Shown piece after piece: positions 35,713 to 47,224 of a stretch of 64,000 nucleotides of DNA. The position numbers and the translations under genes were made by a program. The stretch is taken from positions 181,563,759 to 181,627,758 of the forward strand of contig NC_053496.1 of NCBI RefSeq assembly GCF_905171775.1. The letters run 5' to 3'. The stretch comes from Rana temporaria. Lineage: Eukaryota; Chordata; Amphibia; Anura; Ranidae. Positions within the stretch are counted from its first letter, which is position 1. Every line of letters begins with the position of its first letter. The notes under the pieces are model-generated. The model saw nothing but the letters and a program-made list of their open reading frames with translations, was not told the DNA's origin and searched no databases.

Positions 35713-37385
35713 ACTAGGGGTGCGCATCTTCACTGGTCTCACGACTCGATTCGATTACGATTATCTGGTAAGCGATTCGATTCCACAATGCATTACAATG
35801 CATCACGAATACTGACAAGCTCCCACTTCCGCTTGGACTGCCTAGGCGGCCCTTCCTCCCTGCAATCTTCTGGGACACATCACTAGTCCCAGAAGATTGC
35901 CCGGCTATGCAGGATAGCGCAGTGAGACATGCGCACCCGGCTGTGAAGCTGCAAGTAGTATCGCTAGCGCCGTGGACAGGCGGGGGAGAGAATGGAGGGT
36001 TCGGGTGGCCACGTCACTGGATTGTGGGACAGGTGAGTGTCTTTTTGCGCACACACTTGTGGAATGGCGACAAACTATAGTACCTAAAAATCTCCATACG
36101 CTACGCTTTGAAAAAAAATTATGGTTACCAGGTTAGAGTTACAGAGAAGGTCTAGTGTTAAGCCTCGTACACACTCACGGTTTTGCCGAATAAACCGAGC
36201 GTGTGTAAGAGGCTTTAAGTTTTCTCGTCAAGAAAACTGGCCAGAATCTAGACGAGAAAAATAGAGAACCTGCTCTCTATTTTCTCGTCGTGAGATTCTC
36301 GGCAGTGTTTTCCTGCCGAGAAACCCGAGCGTGTGTATTCTTACCTCTCCATGGAAACCCTCGAAATGACTTTGACGCATGCGCGGTAGCTTCCTAGGCA
36401 TAGGTAGGGTGAAGCAAGATGGCGGCGACGGCATCGAATGTGATGAGCGCATGCTCGACGTCACCACGTTCGTGCCATTCAAAAAAACGGTGGTTCTTTT
36501 GAATGGTGTGTGTACACTCGGCTGGCAAGAGATTCTTGCCAGGAATCTCGTCAGGAAAAACAACGTTTTTTTCCTGACGAGAATCCGGGCCGTGTGTACA
36601 GGGCTTTAGAATTATTTCTCTTGCTCTGACGATCGCGGCGATACCTCACATGTGTGATTTGAACACCGTTTACATATGCGGAGCGACTCGAGTATGCGTT
36701 TTCTTTGCTGGGCGAGCTCGCAGGGGCGTTTTAAAAAAAGTTTTTTTCTATTTCTTTTATTTACATTGTGTTTAAAATAGATAAAGAATGTTTAATCGCT
36801 TTTATTGCTGTCACAAGGAATGTAAACATCCCTTGTGACAGTAATAGGTGGTGACAGGTACTCTTTATGGAGGGATCAGGGGGTCTAAAAGATCCCAAAT
36901 CCCTCCTTTGCACTTCAAAGTATTCAGATCAGCAAAAACTGCGAATCTGAATACTGTAATTTTTTTTTAAACTAGCGCAATTGGCAGCCGAGTAAACCAG
37001 AAGTGACGTTGTGACGTCGCTTCTGTGTTTACATACAGACTGGAACGAAGCCGACGCTTTGTTCCAGTCTGTCTCTAGCCGCCGGAAGTAGCGGCTCGTG
37101 GACCGGGTCTCCCGGTGGGACGGGAGGCCTGGTCAGAGCGGCGGAAGGCGGCGGGAGGTCCCCTCCCACTCCTCTGGGATAACAACTGACCGGCTTTTAG
37201 CCGCATCGGTTGTTATCACCGGAAAGCCGACCGCCCGCTCTAAAAACGTTACCGGGATGATGCCTTCAGCTGCGGGCATCATCCCGGTAATCGATTTTCC
37301 CGGTCGCATTGCATCGATGCCTCATCGGGGACACCCGAATCGTGATGCGTCGATGCAGCGATTAATTTCGGCTCCACTAGTCTCT
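35713..37385. mobile_element. Composite non-coding DNA element (hAT-like ends)
   Basis: Opens ctaggggtgcgcatc with gattcgattacg-rich sequence and closes with tgatgcgtcgatgcagcgat, cggctccactag. The two ends are roughly inverted copies. Hosts a Harbinger-like MITE. Includes CpG-rich 37000-37300 with inverted words (ctggaacgaagccgacgctt/ttccagtc). No transposase seen. Confidence 0.45.
36161..36605. mobile_element. Harbinger-like MITE (H11), TTTTCTCGTC subfamily
   Basis: The ends AGCCTCGTACACAC and gtgtgtacagggct are flanked by TTA (36158-36160, 36606-36608). The inside has paired ttttctcgtc/gacgagaaaa words. Confidence 0.88.
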
Positions 37386-37719
37386 ACGGCATTCATTTTC
37401 AAAATTTGTGATCAGTACAGTTTCAAACCGTAAGAGGAGACAAAGGGTTGTAGTTGCATATCATGGTAATGTTCTTGGTTGAGGTCATTATTTGTCTCCC
37501 GAAATTAATTGAAGGATTTCATGCCATCAAAAGACAATAGTGAGTACATCTGTAAATCCCTTATTTATCCACCATCTAAATCTGCCTGGTGAGTCGAGTC
37601 ACCCTTAGTGGGAATAGTGAGCATTTCGCAAGGTCTACTAATAGTAGATGGAATGAGGTAAGGCCATTCTTTTCCATCCCGGCTTTCTTCTGACCCCCTC
37701 CCTGCAATAACGGGTCTGA
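37386..37719. other. Unassigned segment
   Basis: No gene or repeat recognised between the composite element and the Tc1 mosaic. Confidence 0.4.
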
Positions 37720-38815
37720 CTGGCCTGCACAGAGTCCTGACCTCACCCGATAGAACACCTTTGGGACGAATTAGAGTGTAGACTGCGAGCCAAGCCTTCT
37801 CGTCCAAGTCCAGTTCCTCCACCCCAAACTCGCTCCTCCATGTCTTTATGGACCTTGCTTTGTGCACTGGTGGGCAGTCATGCTGGAACAGGAAGGGGGC
37901 CGTCCCCCAAACTGTTCCCACAAAGTTGGGAGCATGAAATTGTCCAAAATTTCTTGGTATGCTAACGCCTAAAAGGGGTTGTAAAGCTTTGCATCCGATG
38001 CTTACAGGCCCCCCAGCCCCCCGTTTACTTACCTGAGCCCTCGAAAGTCCCGCGTTGTGAACGTGCTGGCTTCTTGGCCTGGGCTTTTCGGCTGTTCTTG
38101 GCTCTTCATTGGATGATTGATAGAAGTGCAGCCATTGGCTCCCGCTGCTGTCAATCAAATCAATGACGCGGCGTGTCGGGGCCGAGTGATACCATAACCG
38201 CCGACTGTATCATGGGGAGCGCGCCCGCAAGCTAACCCCCTTAGGAGAGCACTTCCCAGAGGGGGGTTAGCTCTTGTGGGGAGGAGCCGAGACAGCCACC
38301 GAGGGACCCCAGAAGATGAGGATTGGGGCCACTCTGTGCAAAATAAGCTGCACAGTGGAGGTAAGTATGACATGTTTGTTATCTAAAAAATAAATAAAAA
38401 AATAAACTTTTACAACATCTTTAAGAGTTCCCTTCACTGGAACTAAGGGGCCAAGCCCAACTCCTGAAAAACAACCCCACACCATAATACCCCCTCCACA
38501 AAATGATTTGGTGGGGTGGCCCAAAACTTTTGGCAATGTAGTGTGGATGAGCGAGTTTGGGGTGGAGGAACTTGACTGGCCTGCAAAGAGTCCTGACAAT
38601 GAATTTGGGATGAATTAGGGCAGAGACTGCAAGCCGGGCCTTCTCATCGAATACCTTGTGGACGGCCTTCCCAGAAGAGTTGAAGCTGTTACAGCTGCAA
38701 AGGGCGGGGCCAACTCAATATTGAACCCTACGGACTAAGACTGGGGTGCCATTAAAGTTCATGTGTGTGTAAAGTCAGGCGTCCCAATACTTTTGACAAT
38801 ATAGTGTCTCTTGAA
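37720..38815. pseudogene. Rearranged Tc1-like transposon
   Basis: Tc1-type transposase pieces lie in both orientations. Plus strand 37725-37802 corresponds to the SPDLTPIEHLWDELECRLRA region. Minus strand 38525 to 37803 reads GGGIMVWGCFSGVGLGPLVP, then FQHDCPPVHKARSIKTW and SEFGVEELD. Plus strand 38550-38815 reads SEFGVEELDWPAKSPD, LPRRVEAV and AAKGG. Because SEFGVEELD and SPD occur twice, at least two copies or an inverted duplication are present. Stops and an inserted MITE make it inactive. Confidence 0.85.
37974..38420. mobile_element. T2/Kolobok-like MITE
   Basis: Inserted in the Tc1 fragment. The 5' end AGGGGTTGTAAAG follows TAAA (a mutated TTAA) and the 3' end ctttacaaca-like sequence precedes TTAA (38421-38424). 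The pre-insertion Tc1 text (ttggtatgct..aagagttccc) is visible on both sides. Confidence 0.7.
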
Positions 38816-38895
38816 GAGCCAGTGTTGTCATACTATGGTAGGGCCCCAATTCAAACATAGGGGGAGGAGATGTTAGGACTGTAGTACAGGCAGTA

Positions 38896-39758
38896 CCGTA
38901 TATACCAGCACCGGGTCCCCAAATTTACCGGGAGTCTATAGAAGGGGTGCCCGAATTTGAAAAATCGGTGTTCCCCGGCCGTAGGTCCCTCGGACAACAA
39001 ACTTTGCACACTTGTAGAGGAAAAGTGGGGCTACAAGTGAGCCAAGATTGGGGTCCAGGGGAGCTACGGCCGACCAGTACCGGGTCCCCAAATTTACCAG
39101 AGAAATTATCGTTTAACCTGGGAGTCTATTGAAGGGGTGCCCGAGTTTGAAAAATCGGTGTTCCCCGGCCGTAGGTCCCTCGGACAACAAACTGTGCACA
39201 CTTATAGAGGAAGAGTGGGGCTATATGTGTGCCAAGTTTGGGGTCCAGGGGCTACGGCCGACCGGTAGCGGGTCCCCAAATTTACCGGAGAAATTACCAT
39301 TTAACATAGGAGTCTATGGAAGAGGTGCCCGAATTTGAAAAATCTGTGCTCCCCGGCCGTAGGTCCTCCAGACAGCAACATTTGCACACTTGTAGAGAAC
39401 TGGGGGTACATGTGTGCCAGGTTTCGGGTCCAGGGGACCTGTGGCCAGCTGGTACCGGGTCCCCAAATTTACCAGAGAAATTACCGTTTAACATGGGAGT
39501 CTATGGAAGGGGTGCCCGAATTTGAAAAAAAACGGTGCTCCCCGGCCGTAGGTCCCCCGGACATCAAACTTTGCACACTTGTAGAGGAAGAGTGGGGATA
39601 CATGTGTTGGGGTCCAGTGGACCTACAGCTGGCCGTTACCGGGTCCCCAAAGTCCTGGAGATCAGGTGCAAAACGGTGACTCGAGTATAAGCCGAGGGGG
39701 GCATTTTCAGCACAAAAAAATGTGCTGAAAAACTGGGCTTATACTCGAGTATATACGG
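38896..39758. mobile_element. CCGTATATAC-ended element with internal 188-bp repeats
   Basis: TA (38894-38895, 39759-39760) plus CCGTATATAC inverted ends. The 3' side has the hairpin tttttcagcac/gtgctgaaaa and cgagtataagcc. Four tandem units of about 188 bp (aaggggtgcccgaatttga, ccggccgtaggtcc) start near 38935, 39125, 39312 and 39500. Confidence 0.85.
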
Positions 39759-39759
39759 T

Positions 39760-40114
39760 AGGTACCTTGAGTATATACGGTACATTTATTTACATGTATT
39801 GAACAGATATAACAAAATGCTTTCAATGGTTTATTTAACAGAACAAAAAGGGACAACAGAAAAGAAGTTCATTGTTCGGGTTTACATACATTTGCTGCCA
39901 TCGTACCTTTTCAACCTTGTTAGCAGCTGTGAGCACTCTGTGTAATCAAATTTATTTTACTTATTTACTTAATTTATTTTCACTCTCGGAACATCAAGAG
40001 GACTTCTGGAGAGGCTAGGTGGAGCATAAGCAGAGTAGGGAAGCTCCCCCCTGTGTAAGAAGTACTATTTCTGAGTGAATCACTCCCCGCACTCTGAACA
40101 TCCAAAAGGGAAGT
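39760..40114 (-). other. Probable 3' UTR of the minus-strand zinc-finger gene
   Basis: Directly downstream of the stop at 40115-40117. AATAAA on the minus strand (tttatt on the plus strand) occurs near 39784 and 39948, either of which could serve polyadenylation. No other gene signal. Confidence 0.4.
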
Positions 40115-41445
40115 TTAACCCATGTGAATCCTCAGATGCTTAAGGAGTCCTCCTTTCTCGATGAAACATTTTCCACACTCTGCACAAGCATAGGGGCGCT
40201 CGCCCGTGTGAACTCTCTGGTGTGTAACGAGTCCACTTTTGAAAGGGAAACACTTCCCGCACTCCGAACACAAAAAAGGTCGCTCGCCCGTGTGTACTCT
40301 GTGGTGTATAGTAAGGTCTCTGTTGTAAAGGAAACTTTTCCCGCACTCCGTGCACGTGAAACGACGCACGCCTGTGTGAATTTTGAAGTGGTTATGAAGG
40401 TATTCTTTGTGGATGAAACTCTTCCCGCACTCTTGACATGAAAAGGGGCGCTCACCTGTGTGATGTCTCTGGTGCGTAAGAAGTGCTTTTTTATCAAAGC
40501 AACACTTTCCGCATTCTGAACAGGCATAAGGGTCCTCACCTGTATGAATTCTTTGGTGGCTTAGAAGACCCGTTCTCTGAGTGAAAGTTTTCCCGCAGTC
40601 TAAGCATGAGAATGGGCGCCCATTGGTGTGACTTTTCTGGTGTCTCTTAAGCTTTGCTTTCTGAGTATAACATTTCCCGCACTCTGAACATGAAAAAAGA
40701 GACTTCCCTGTGTGAATTCTGAGGTGGTCAAGAAGATTTGCTTTACGGGTGAAGCATTTTCCACACTCCGAACAGGTAAAAAAATCTGTATGAATTTCCT
40801 GGTGTCTCAGAAGCTCCACTTCGTGGTTGAAACTTTTCCCACACTTTAAACATGAGAATAAGGGCTTGCCTGTGTGACTTTCTTGGGGTAGATTAGGCTT
40901 TTCTCTCCGAGCAAAATATGAAAAGGAAGAAGGACCTTCACCCGTGTGACATCCCCGAGATGGATCTCGTGTTGTATCCGCACTTTCAGATTTTGGTTGG
41001 AAAATAGAAGTCCTAGGCTGGGATTTATCAGAAGGTTCTTCAGGATTAGAAGGATCCATTGATCTTAGATGGTCATCTGATGTCATAGTATGGGATATAT
41101 CAGAAGGTTCCTCAGGATTAGAAGGATCCATTGATCTTAGATGGACATCTGATTTCATAGTATGGGAATTATTCGAAGATTCCTCAGGATTAGAAGGACC
41201 CATTGATCTTAGATGGACATCTGATGTCATAGTGCGGGATTTATCAGAAGGTTCCTCAGGATTAGAAGGACCCATTGATCTTAGATGGACATCTGAGGTC
41301 ATAGTATGGGATTTATCAGAAGGTTCCTCAGGATTAGACGTATCCATCGATTCCTCCAAATGGTGAGGTCTGTCACATATATTATCAGTAATAGGATTTG
41401 CTTCTGGAGGACATTGCGCGATGCCCTTATCTTCTGCATTATAAC
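40115..41445 (-). CDS. C2H2 zinc-finger gene, terminal exon (nine fingers)
   Basis: Terminal coding exon of a frog C2H2 zinc-finger protein, probably a nuclear DNA-binding regulator. The acceptor tttattttttcttcag ends at 41446; the exon enters in phase 1 (G|GT) and stops at 40115-40117 (442 residues). Order: acidic linker, a 22-residue PSNPEEPSDKSH repeat about five times (41020-41350), then nine C2H2 fingers (40124-40858), all with C-x2-C-x12-H-x3-H intact. Helix positions -1,2,3,6 per finger: HVER, RAND, QAKR, QTGS, DKAT, HEYN, YRDI, FSGT, EGGK. Only three linkers are TGERP; the rest are diverged. The in-frame ATG at 41686 lies in intron minisatellite and is not used. The finger region looks intact; the target is unknown. 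Confidence 0.9.
41020..41350 (-). repeat. 66-bp in-frame repeat in the zinc-finger linker
   Basis: Five tandem units (aggttcctcaggattagaag, gatccattgatcttagatgg and neighbours) code for about 22 residues each with SNPEEPSDKSH and TMTSDVHLRSM. They sit between the acidic start of the exon and finger 1. Confidence 0.92.
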
Positions 41446-41639
41446 CTGAAGAAAAAATAAAATATATCTCTGAGGTATTTCTACTCTGATCACCATGTCC
41501 GTCTCTGGCATGGAGTTGGGTGAAATTATAACACAGATACGATACACCCAAACTACACTGGGTAATAGTATTTCTGCAATAATGACTAATAATTTTATGA
41601 TGGAGAATGGAAAAAAAAAAAACTTTATCTACCTCATAA

Positions 41640-42900
41640 CATGAAATTATATTGAGGAATGGAGATGGACCCTTTATATGGAACATTTAGCTGTGGAGTA
41701 GATACATCGATGATGTTGTTATGGTCATCCTCTAAGTATCCATAATTTTTTTCCTTACTGAACACATTTGTTGGAAACGTGATATTATATTTGGGAATGG
41801 AAATGGACCTTTCATATGGTGTACAGTATCTCCTCCTCATTTGTTGGGAACATGACGTTATATTGAGGAACGGAGATGGACCTTTCATATGGTGTACAGT
41901 ATCTCCTCCTCATTTGTTGAGAACATGACGTTATATTGAGGAATGGAGATGGACCTTTCATATGGTGTACAGTATCTCCTCCTCATTTGTTGGGAACATG
42001 ACATTATATTGAGGAATGGAGATGGACCTTTCATATGGTGTACAGTATCTCCTCCTCATTTGTTGAGAACATGACGTTATATTGAGGAATGGAGATGGAA
42101 CTTTCATATGGTGTACAGTATCTCCTCCTCATTTGGTAGGAACCTGACATTATATTGAGGAATGGAGAATGACCTTTCATATGGTGTACAGTATCTCCTC
42201 CTCATTTGTTGAGAACATGACGTTATATTGAGGAATGGAGATGGACCTTTCATATGGTGTACAGTATCTCCTCCTCATTTGTTGGGAACATGACATTATA
42301 TTGAGGAATGGAGATGGACCTTTCATATGGTGTACAGTATCTCCTCCTCATTTGTTGAGAACATGACGTTATATTGAGGAATGGAGATGGAACTTTCATA
42401 TGGTGTACAGTATCTCCTCCTCATTTGGTAGGAACCTGACATTATATTGAGGAATGGAGAATGACCTTTCATATGGTGTACAGTATCTCCTCCTCATTTG
42501 GTAGGAACATGACATTATATTGAGGAATGGAGATGGACCTTTCATATGGTGTTATCTCCTCATTTGTTGGGAACATGAGGTTATATTGAGGAATGGAGAT
42601 GAACCTTTCATATGATGTACAGTATCTCCTCCTCATTTGGTAGGAACATGACGTTATATTGAGGAATGGAGATGGACCCTTTATATGGAACATTTAGCTG
42701 TGGAGTAGATACATCGATGATGTTGTTATGGTCATCCTCTAAGTCTCCTCAATTTTTTTCCTTACTGAACGCATTTGTTGGGAACATGACGTTGTATTGA
42801 GGAATGGAGATGGACCTTTCATATGGTGTACAGTATCTCCTCCTCATTTGTTGGGAACATGACAATATATTGAGGAATGGAGATGGACCTTTCCAGCAAG
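41640..42900 (-). repeat. Minisatellite D array 2 (intronic, 73-bp unit)
   Basis: About 14 units of 73 bp (cctttcatatggtgtacagt, atctcctcctcatttg, ttatattgaggaatggagat) lie in the intron before the finger exon. Two units carry the longer anchor with acatcgatgatgttgttatg. It is the reverse complement of the array at 12616-13432. Confidence 0.95.
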
Positions 42901-42992
42901 GTCTACTAATTCCTCACATTCAATCAGTCAATATATCCATTAGTAAAAGTAAAAAGGTTAATATGTTTTTGCATCTAGTGATGAATATTTAC

Positions 42993-43134
42993 CTGAGCTG
43001 ATATCTGGGGAAGAGTCCACCTCTTTAGCAGTGTTCATCATTTCATCCTTCTCCATAATTTGCTGATCACCCTTCTCATATGTTTCTTCTTTCTCCTTTT
43101 CAACCTCAGTTTTCCTATTAATCAATTCTTCATC
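42993..43134 (-). CDS. Zinc-finger gene, acidic exon 2
   Basis: 142 nt, phase 0 in and phase 1 out. Acceptor ttgttggttaag, donor tcag|gtaaat. Encodes DEELINRKTEVEKEKEETY, GDQQIMEKDEMM and a DSSPDISS end, the acidic exon that in frog zinc-finger proteins precedes the finger exon. Joins to the finger exon as G|GT. Role unknown; acidic and lysine/glutamate-rich. Confidence 0.85.
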
Positions 43135-43255
43135 CTTAACCAACAACAATGACAAAAAAAAAAACCCTTAGAATGTGAACTTTAATATTGTATACTGTAC
43201 ATAGAAGACTTATCTTTCAGAGTATGGGATCACTTTCATGCCCAGTCCCACCTAC

Positions 43256-43455
43256 CTGATGATGGTGGGGTATGGTGTGATCTTTTTGTGTGGAATCCCG
43301 GGAATACAGAGGGCGGGGACATTTCTCTGGTGGGTTTCCATTACTGGATCCATCTACATGATCATGGTGTGCGTAAATATGATTTTCCTGCGTGGAATCC
43401 CGGGAATACAGAGGACGGGGACATTTCTCTGGTGGGTTTCCATTACTGGATCCAT
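43256..43455 (-). CDS. Zinc-finger gene, repeat exon with two modules
   Basis: 200 nt, phase 1 in (G|AT), phase 0 out. Acceptor ctgcag, donor catcag|gtaggt. Encodes two copies of the 34-residue module (DGSSNGNPPEKCPRPLYSRD then STQ..H). This module resembles the finger-associated repeats described in Xenopus zinc-finger proteins (name recalled, not checked). Confidence 0.88.
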
Positions 43456-43465
43456 CTGCAAGAAA

Positions 43466-44265
43466 AAGATTATTATTATTATACACAATTTATACAGCGC
43501 CAACAGTTTATGCAGCGCTTTACAATGTATAGGGTGGAGAGGACAATTACAGTACAGTTCAATACAGAAGGTACAGGAGGGCCCGACTCGTAGAGCTTAC
43601 ATTCTAAAGGGAGGGGGTGGTGGTACAAAAGGTAATATCTGCAGAGAATGATTTCATGTGGGTGGCTCGGGGACAGTTGTTAGGTGGGTGTGGGATAGGC
43701 TTCCCTGAATAAATGAGTTTTCAGTGATCTCCTAAAGGTGGACAGGGTAGGGGCTGATCGCACATACTGGGACAGGGAGTTCCAGAGGATGAGAGAGGCT
43801 CTGGAAAAGTCATGAAGGTGAGCATTTGAGGAGGTAACAAGGGAGCTAGAGAGCAGGAGGTCCAGGAAGGAGCGGAGGGGACGATTTGGGCGATATCTGC
43901 AGATGAGGTTGGTGATGTAGATGGGGGTGATGTTGTTAATGGCCTTGTATGTTATGTTTAGCATTTTGAATTTTACACGGTGGGGGAGAGGAAGCCTAGT
44001 TTGCTGAGGAGGAGCAGGTGGTCAACTGTGTCGAAGGCAGCAGAGAGGTCTAAGAGTACGAGTATGGAATAATGACCATTGGTTTTAGCAGTTAGTAGGT
44101 CATTGGTGAGTTTTAGTAGGGCAGTTTCAGTAGAATGTTGTGGGCGGAAGCCATAGTGTAGGGGGTCGAGAAGGTTGTTGGATGGGGGGGGGGGGGGGAG
44201 AGAAAGATCTAGGTTGACCCTCTGTTCTGCTCTTTCCAATAAACAGAAGGAGCCAGGCAACTACC
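43466..44265 (-). pseudogene. L2 LINE, truncated, in a zinc-finger intron
   Basis: The minus strand encodes RT pieces GFRPQHSTETALLKLTNDLL and LLDLSAAFDTVDH, then after an internal deletion the C-terminal tail (YKAINNITPIYITNLICRYR, LKTHLFREAYPTPT) and the 3' UTR/tail (aatttatacagcgcc, ATT repeats). Same family as 3168-3655. Confidence 0.9.
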
Positions 44266-44576
44266 AAGAATGTAATCAATGACAACCTACATACTTTACA
44301 TCTTGTATTTTTTTTTTTATTAATACAAAGTCTTCTTTCATTGGATGAGGGACAAATGATGAAAAACTCCACCTTGTCCAATCAGAGAACTCCTTGTTGT
44401 CAGTGAAAAAAATACAAGACGTTCTCTGAATGGTAGACCTGCCAAGAAAGCGACCTGCTGTATTCAGTATATACTATAGAAGTTAAGTTGCTTGAGCAGC
44501 ACCGAAAAGACACCAGTGCTGACTGTATGTACTTCAGTGAATGTCCACATCTCCAGATGTGAGAAATTAAGTGTAA

Positions 44577-44763
44577 TGCCCCGTACACACGATCGGATTT
44601 TCTGTCGGAAAAACCTTGGATGGTTTTTCCGTCAGAATTCCGCTCAAGCTTGGCTTGCATGCACACGGTCACACAAAAGTTCTCTGAACTTTCGACCGTC
44701 AAGAACGCAATGACGTACAACACTACGACGAGCCAAGAAAAAATAAGTTCAATGATTCTAGCA
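44577..44763. mobile_element. Harbinger-like MITE (H12), 3' truncated
   Basis: Starts TGCCCCGTACACACGATCGG after TAA. It shares gcttggcttgcatgcacacg with H7 and is cut by the adjoining hAT element. Confidence 0.75.
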
Positions 44764-44764
44764 T

Positions 44765-45079
44765 CAGGGGTCTCCAAACTGCGGCCAAGGGCCAGATGTG
44801 GCCCTTGGCTAGCCTTTATCTGGCCCTTGGGGCACTATTCCTCCCACTGATATGAGGCAATATTTCTCCTATTGACACCAACAATGGGGTATCATATCTT
44901 CCCCCGATACCAATGATGGGATACTACTCCTCTTCCTATTGACCACCAACCCTGGGGACATATTTATTTTCACTGATGCTTGGCCATTGATATGTATTGC
45001 CCCTGCTGGCCACAATCCGGCCCTTCTAAAGTCTGAAAGACAATAAACTGGCCCTTTGTTTGAAAAGTTTAGAGACCCC
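44765..45079. mobile_element. hAT MITE (CAGGGGTCTCCAAACT ends)
   Basis: The ends caggggtctccaaact and aagtttagagacccc are inverted repeats. It contains ctgatgcttggcc and aataaactggccc, as in the copy at 22641. The 8-bp duplication is unclear. Confidence 0.8.
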
Positions 45080-45104
45080 ATCTCTATATAATATTTACAA
45101 TCAC

Positions 45105-45246
45105 CTTTAGTGTCGTCCATAGAAAACCTCTTCTCAATGTCTGTCGCCATCATCCCACTTTCCTCCGTTGACTTCTGATCACCCCTCATATTGACCTCCG
45201 CTTCTTCTGCTTCGCTCCCAACTTCCATATTCATCAGATCATCACA
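45105..45246 (-). CDS. Zinc-finger gene, acidic exon 1
   Basis: 142 nt, phase 0 in, phase 1 out (AAA G|). Acceptor tgatgaaag, donor ctaaag|gtgatt. Encodes CDDLMNMEVGSEAEEAEVNM, RGDQKSTEESGMM and onward. Same length and phase as the exon at 42993, so they are duplicates. The acceptor has a weak pyrimidine tract, so its use should be confirmed. Confidence 0.75.
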
Positions 45247-45375
45247 CTTTCATCACAAAAATATTGAAAAAGAATGACTTAGAAACTCAAAAACAGAACA
45301 TCAACCTACTATATAAGATCAGCACTTTATCTGAGAAGATGACACTGAATAGAGGACCATATATGTTCCACCTAC

Positions 45376-47030
45376 CTGATAGCGTTGAGCATAGTTGTGA
45401 TCTTCCAGTGTGAAATCCCGGGAATACAGAAGACGAGGACAATTCTCTGGTGGGTTCCCATTACTGGATCCATCTAGTTGATCACGGTGTGCGTAGCTAT
45501 GATCATCCTGTATGGAATCCCCGGAATACAGAGGACGCGGACATCTCTCTGGTGGGTTCCCATTACTGGATCCATCTGTTTGATCATTGTGTGCATAGAT
45601 ATGATCTTCCTGTGTGGAACTTTGGGAATACAGAGGATGGGGACATGTCTCTGGTGGGTTTCCATTACTGGATCCATCTACCCTATCATGGTGTGCGTAG
45701 ATATGATCTCCCTGTGTGGCATCCCGGGAATACAGAGGACGAGGACAACTCTCTGGTGGGTTCCCATTAATGGATCCATCTGTTTGATCATTGTGGGTGT
45801 AGATATGATCTTCCTGTGTGGAATTCAGGGAATACAGAGGATGGGGACTTCTCTCTAATGGGTTCCCAGTACTGTATCCATCTTTTTGATCATTATGTGC
45901 ATAGATATGATCTTCCTGTGTTGAATCCCGGGAATTCAGAGGATAGGGACATCTTTCTGGTAAATTCATATTACTGGATCCATCTACATGATCATTATGA
46001 TCATGTTGTGCATAGATATGATCTTTCTGTGTGGAATCTCGGGAATAAAGTGGACAGGGACATCTCTCTGTTGAGTTCCCATTACTGGATCCATCTACCT
46101 TGTCATGTTGTGCATAAATATGATCTTTCTGTGTCAAATCCCAGGAATTCTGAGAATGGGGACATCTTTCTGGTGAGTTCCCACCAGAAAGACCGGATCC
46201 ATCTACACGATCATGGTGTGGGTAGATATGATCGTCCTGTATGGAATCCTGGGCATACAAAGGACGAGGACATCTCTCTGGAGAGTTCCCATTACTGGAT
46301 TCATCTACCTTGTCATGTTGTGCGTAAATATGATCTTTCTGTGTCGAATCCCAGGAATTCTGAGAATGGGGACATCTTTCTGGTGAGTTCCCACCAGAAA
46401 GACCGGATCCATCTACACGATCATGGTGTGGGTAGATATGATCGTCCTGTATGGAATCCTGGGCATACAAAGGACGAGGACATCTCTCTGGAGAGTTCCC
46501 ATTACTGGATTCATCTACCTTGTCATGTTGTGCGTAAATATGATCTTTCTGTGTCGAATCCCAGGAATTCTGAGAATGGGGACATCTTTCTGGTGAGTTC
46601 CCACCAGAAAGACCGGATCCATCTACACGATCATGGTGTGCGTAGATATGATCGTCCTGTATGGAATCCCGGGAATACAAAGGACGAGGACATCTCTCTG
46701 GAGAGTTCCCATTACTGGATCCTTCTATCTTGTCATCTTGTGCGTAGATATGATCTTCCAGTGTGGAATCCCGGGAATACAGAGGTCGGAGACATTTCTC
46801 TGGTGGGCTCCCATTACTGGATCCATCTACATTGTCACGGAGTGCATAGATATGATCTTCCTGTGTGGAGTGTCGCGAAAAAAGAGGACGGGCACCTCTC
46901 TCTGGTGAGTTCCCATTACTGGATCCATCTACCTGATGATGGTGTGCGTAGATATGATCTTCCTGTGTGGAATCCCGGAAATACAGAGGACGGGCCCATC
47001 TCTCTGGTGGGTTCCCATTACTGGATCCAT
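45376..47030 (-). CDS. Zinc-finger gene, giant repeat exon (16 modules)
   Basis: A single 1655-nt exon, phase 1 in (G|AT) and phase 0 out; acceptor gtgtgtttcctacag, donor atcag|gtaggt. It encodes 16 tandem modules of 34-37 residues built on DGSSNGNPPERCPRPLYSRD then STQEDHIYAHHD. Modules 5-9 form a higher-order repeat: a 36-residue DGSGLSGGNSPERCPHSQNS type alternates with a DESSNGNSPERCP type in almost identical 210-bp units (about 46130-46640). No stop in 551 codons. Homologous exons here carry one or two modules. The module is hydrophilic with conserved CP and HIYAH residues; it might be disordered or bind RNA or protein, but function is unknown. Confidence 0.9.
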
Positions 47031-47144
47031 CTGTAGGAAACACACACACTGACTGAATACATTGTTTCTATGTGTTTATCAGATGATGGGGGATCTAGGT
47101 GGACCCTCCGTACTGCTCTCTCCTTTACAATAATGTGCACCACC

Positions 47145-47224
47145 CTACAGTTTGGGCCCCACTGTTAGCTCGGAATACAGAGGACGGGGACATCTCTCTG
47201 GTGGGTTCCCATTACTGGATCCAT
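47145..47224 (-). pseudogene. Truncated repeat exon with in-frame stop
   Basis: 80 nt after a good acceptor (tttcctacag). It reads the module start, then diverges to an LTVGPKL-type end and a TAG, and the splice donor is gone. An identical design occurs at 47841, 60158, 60939 and 61720. Confidence 0.8.

Noticed and set aside
40124..40441. 105-codon plus-strand frame
   Set aside because: Antisense shadow of the zinc-finger coding sequence.
41446..41686. N-terminal extension of the finger exon to an ATG at 41686
   Set aside because: Reads through a splice acceptor into intron and minisatellite D; the phase-matched acceptor at 41446 fits the gene family.
45816..47036. 406-codon plus-strand open frame opposite the giant repeat exon
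   Set aside because: It is the antisense of a stop-free 102-bp repeat; splice phases and homology support the minus strand only.
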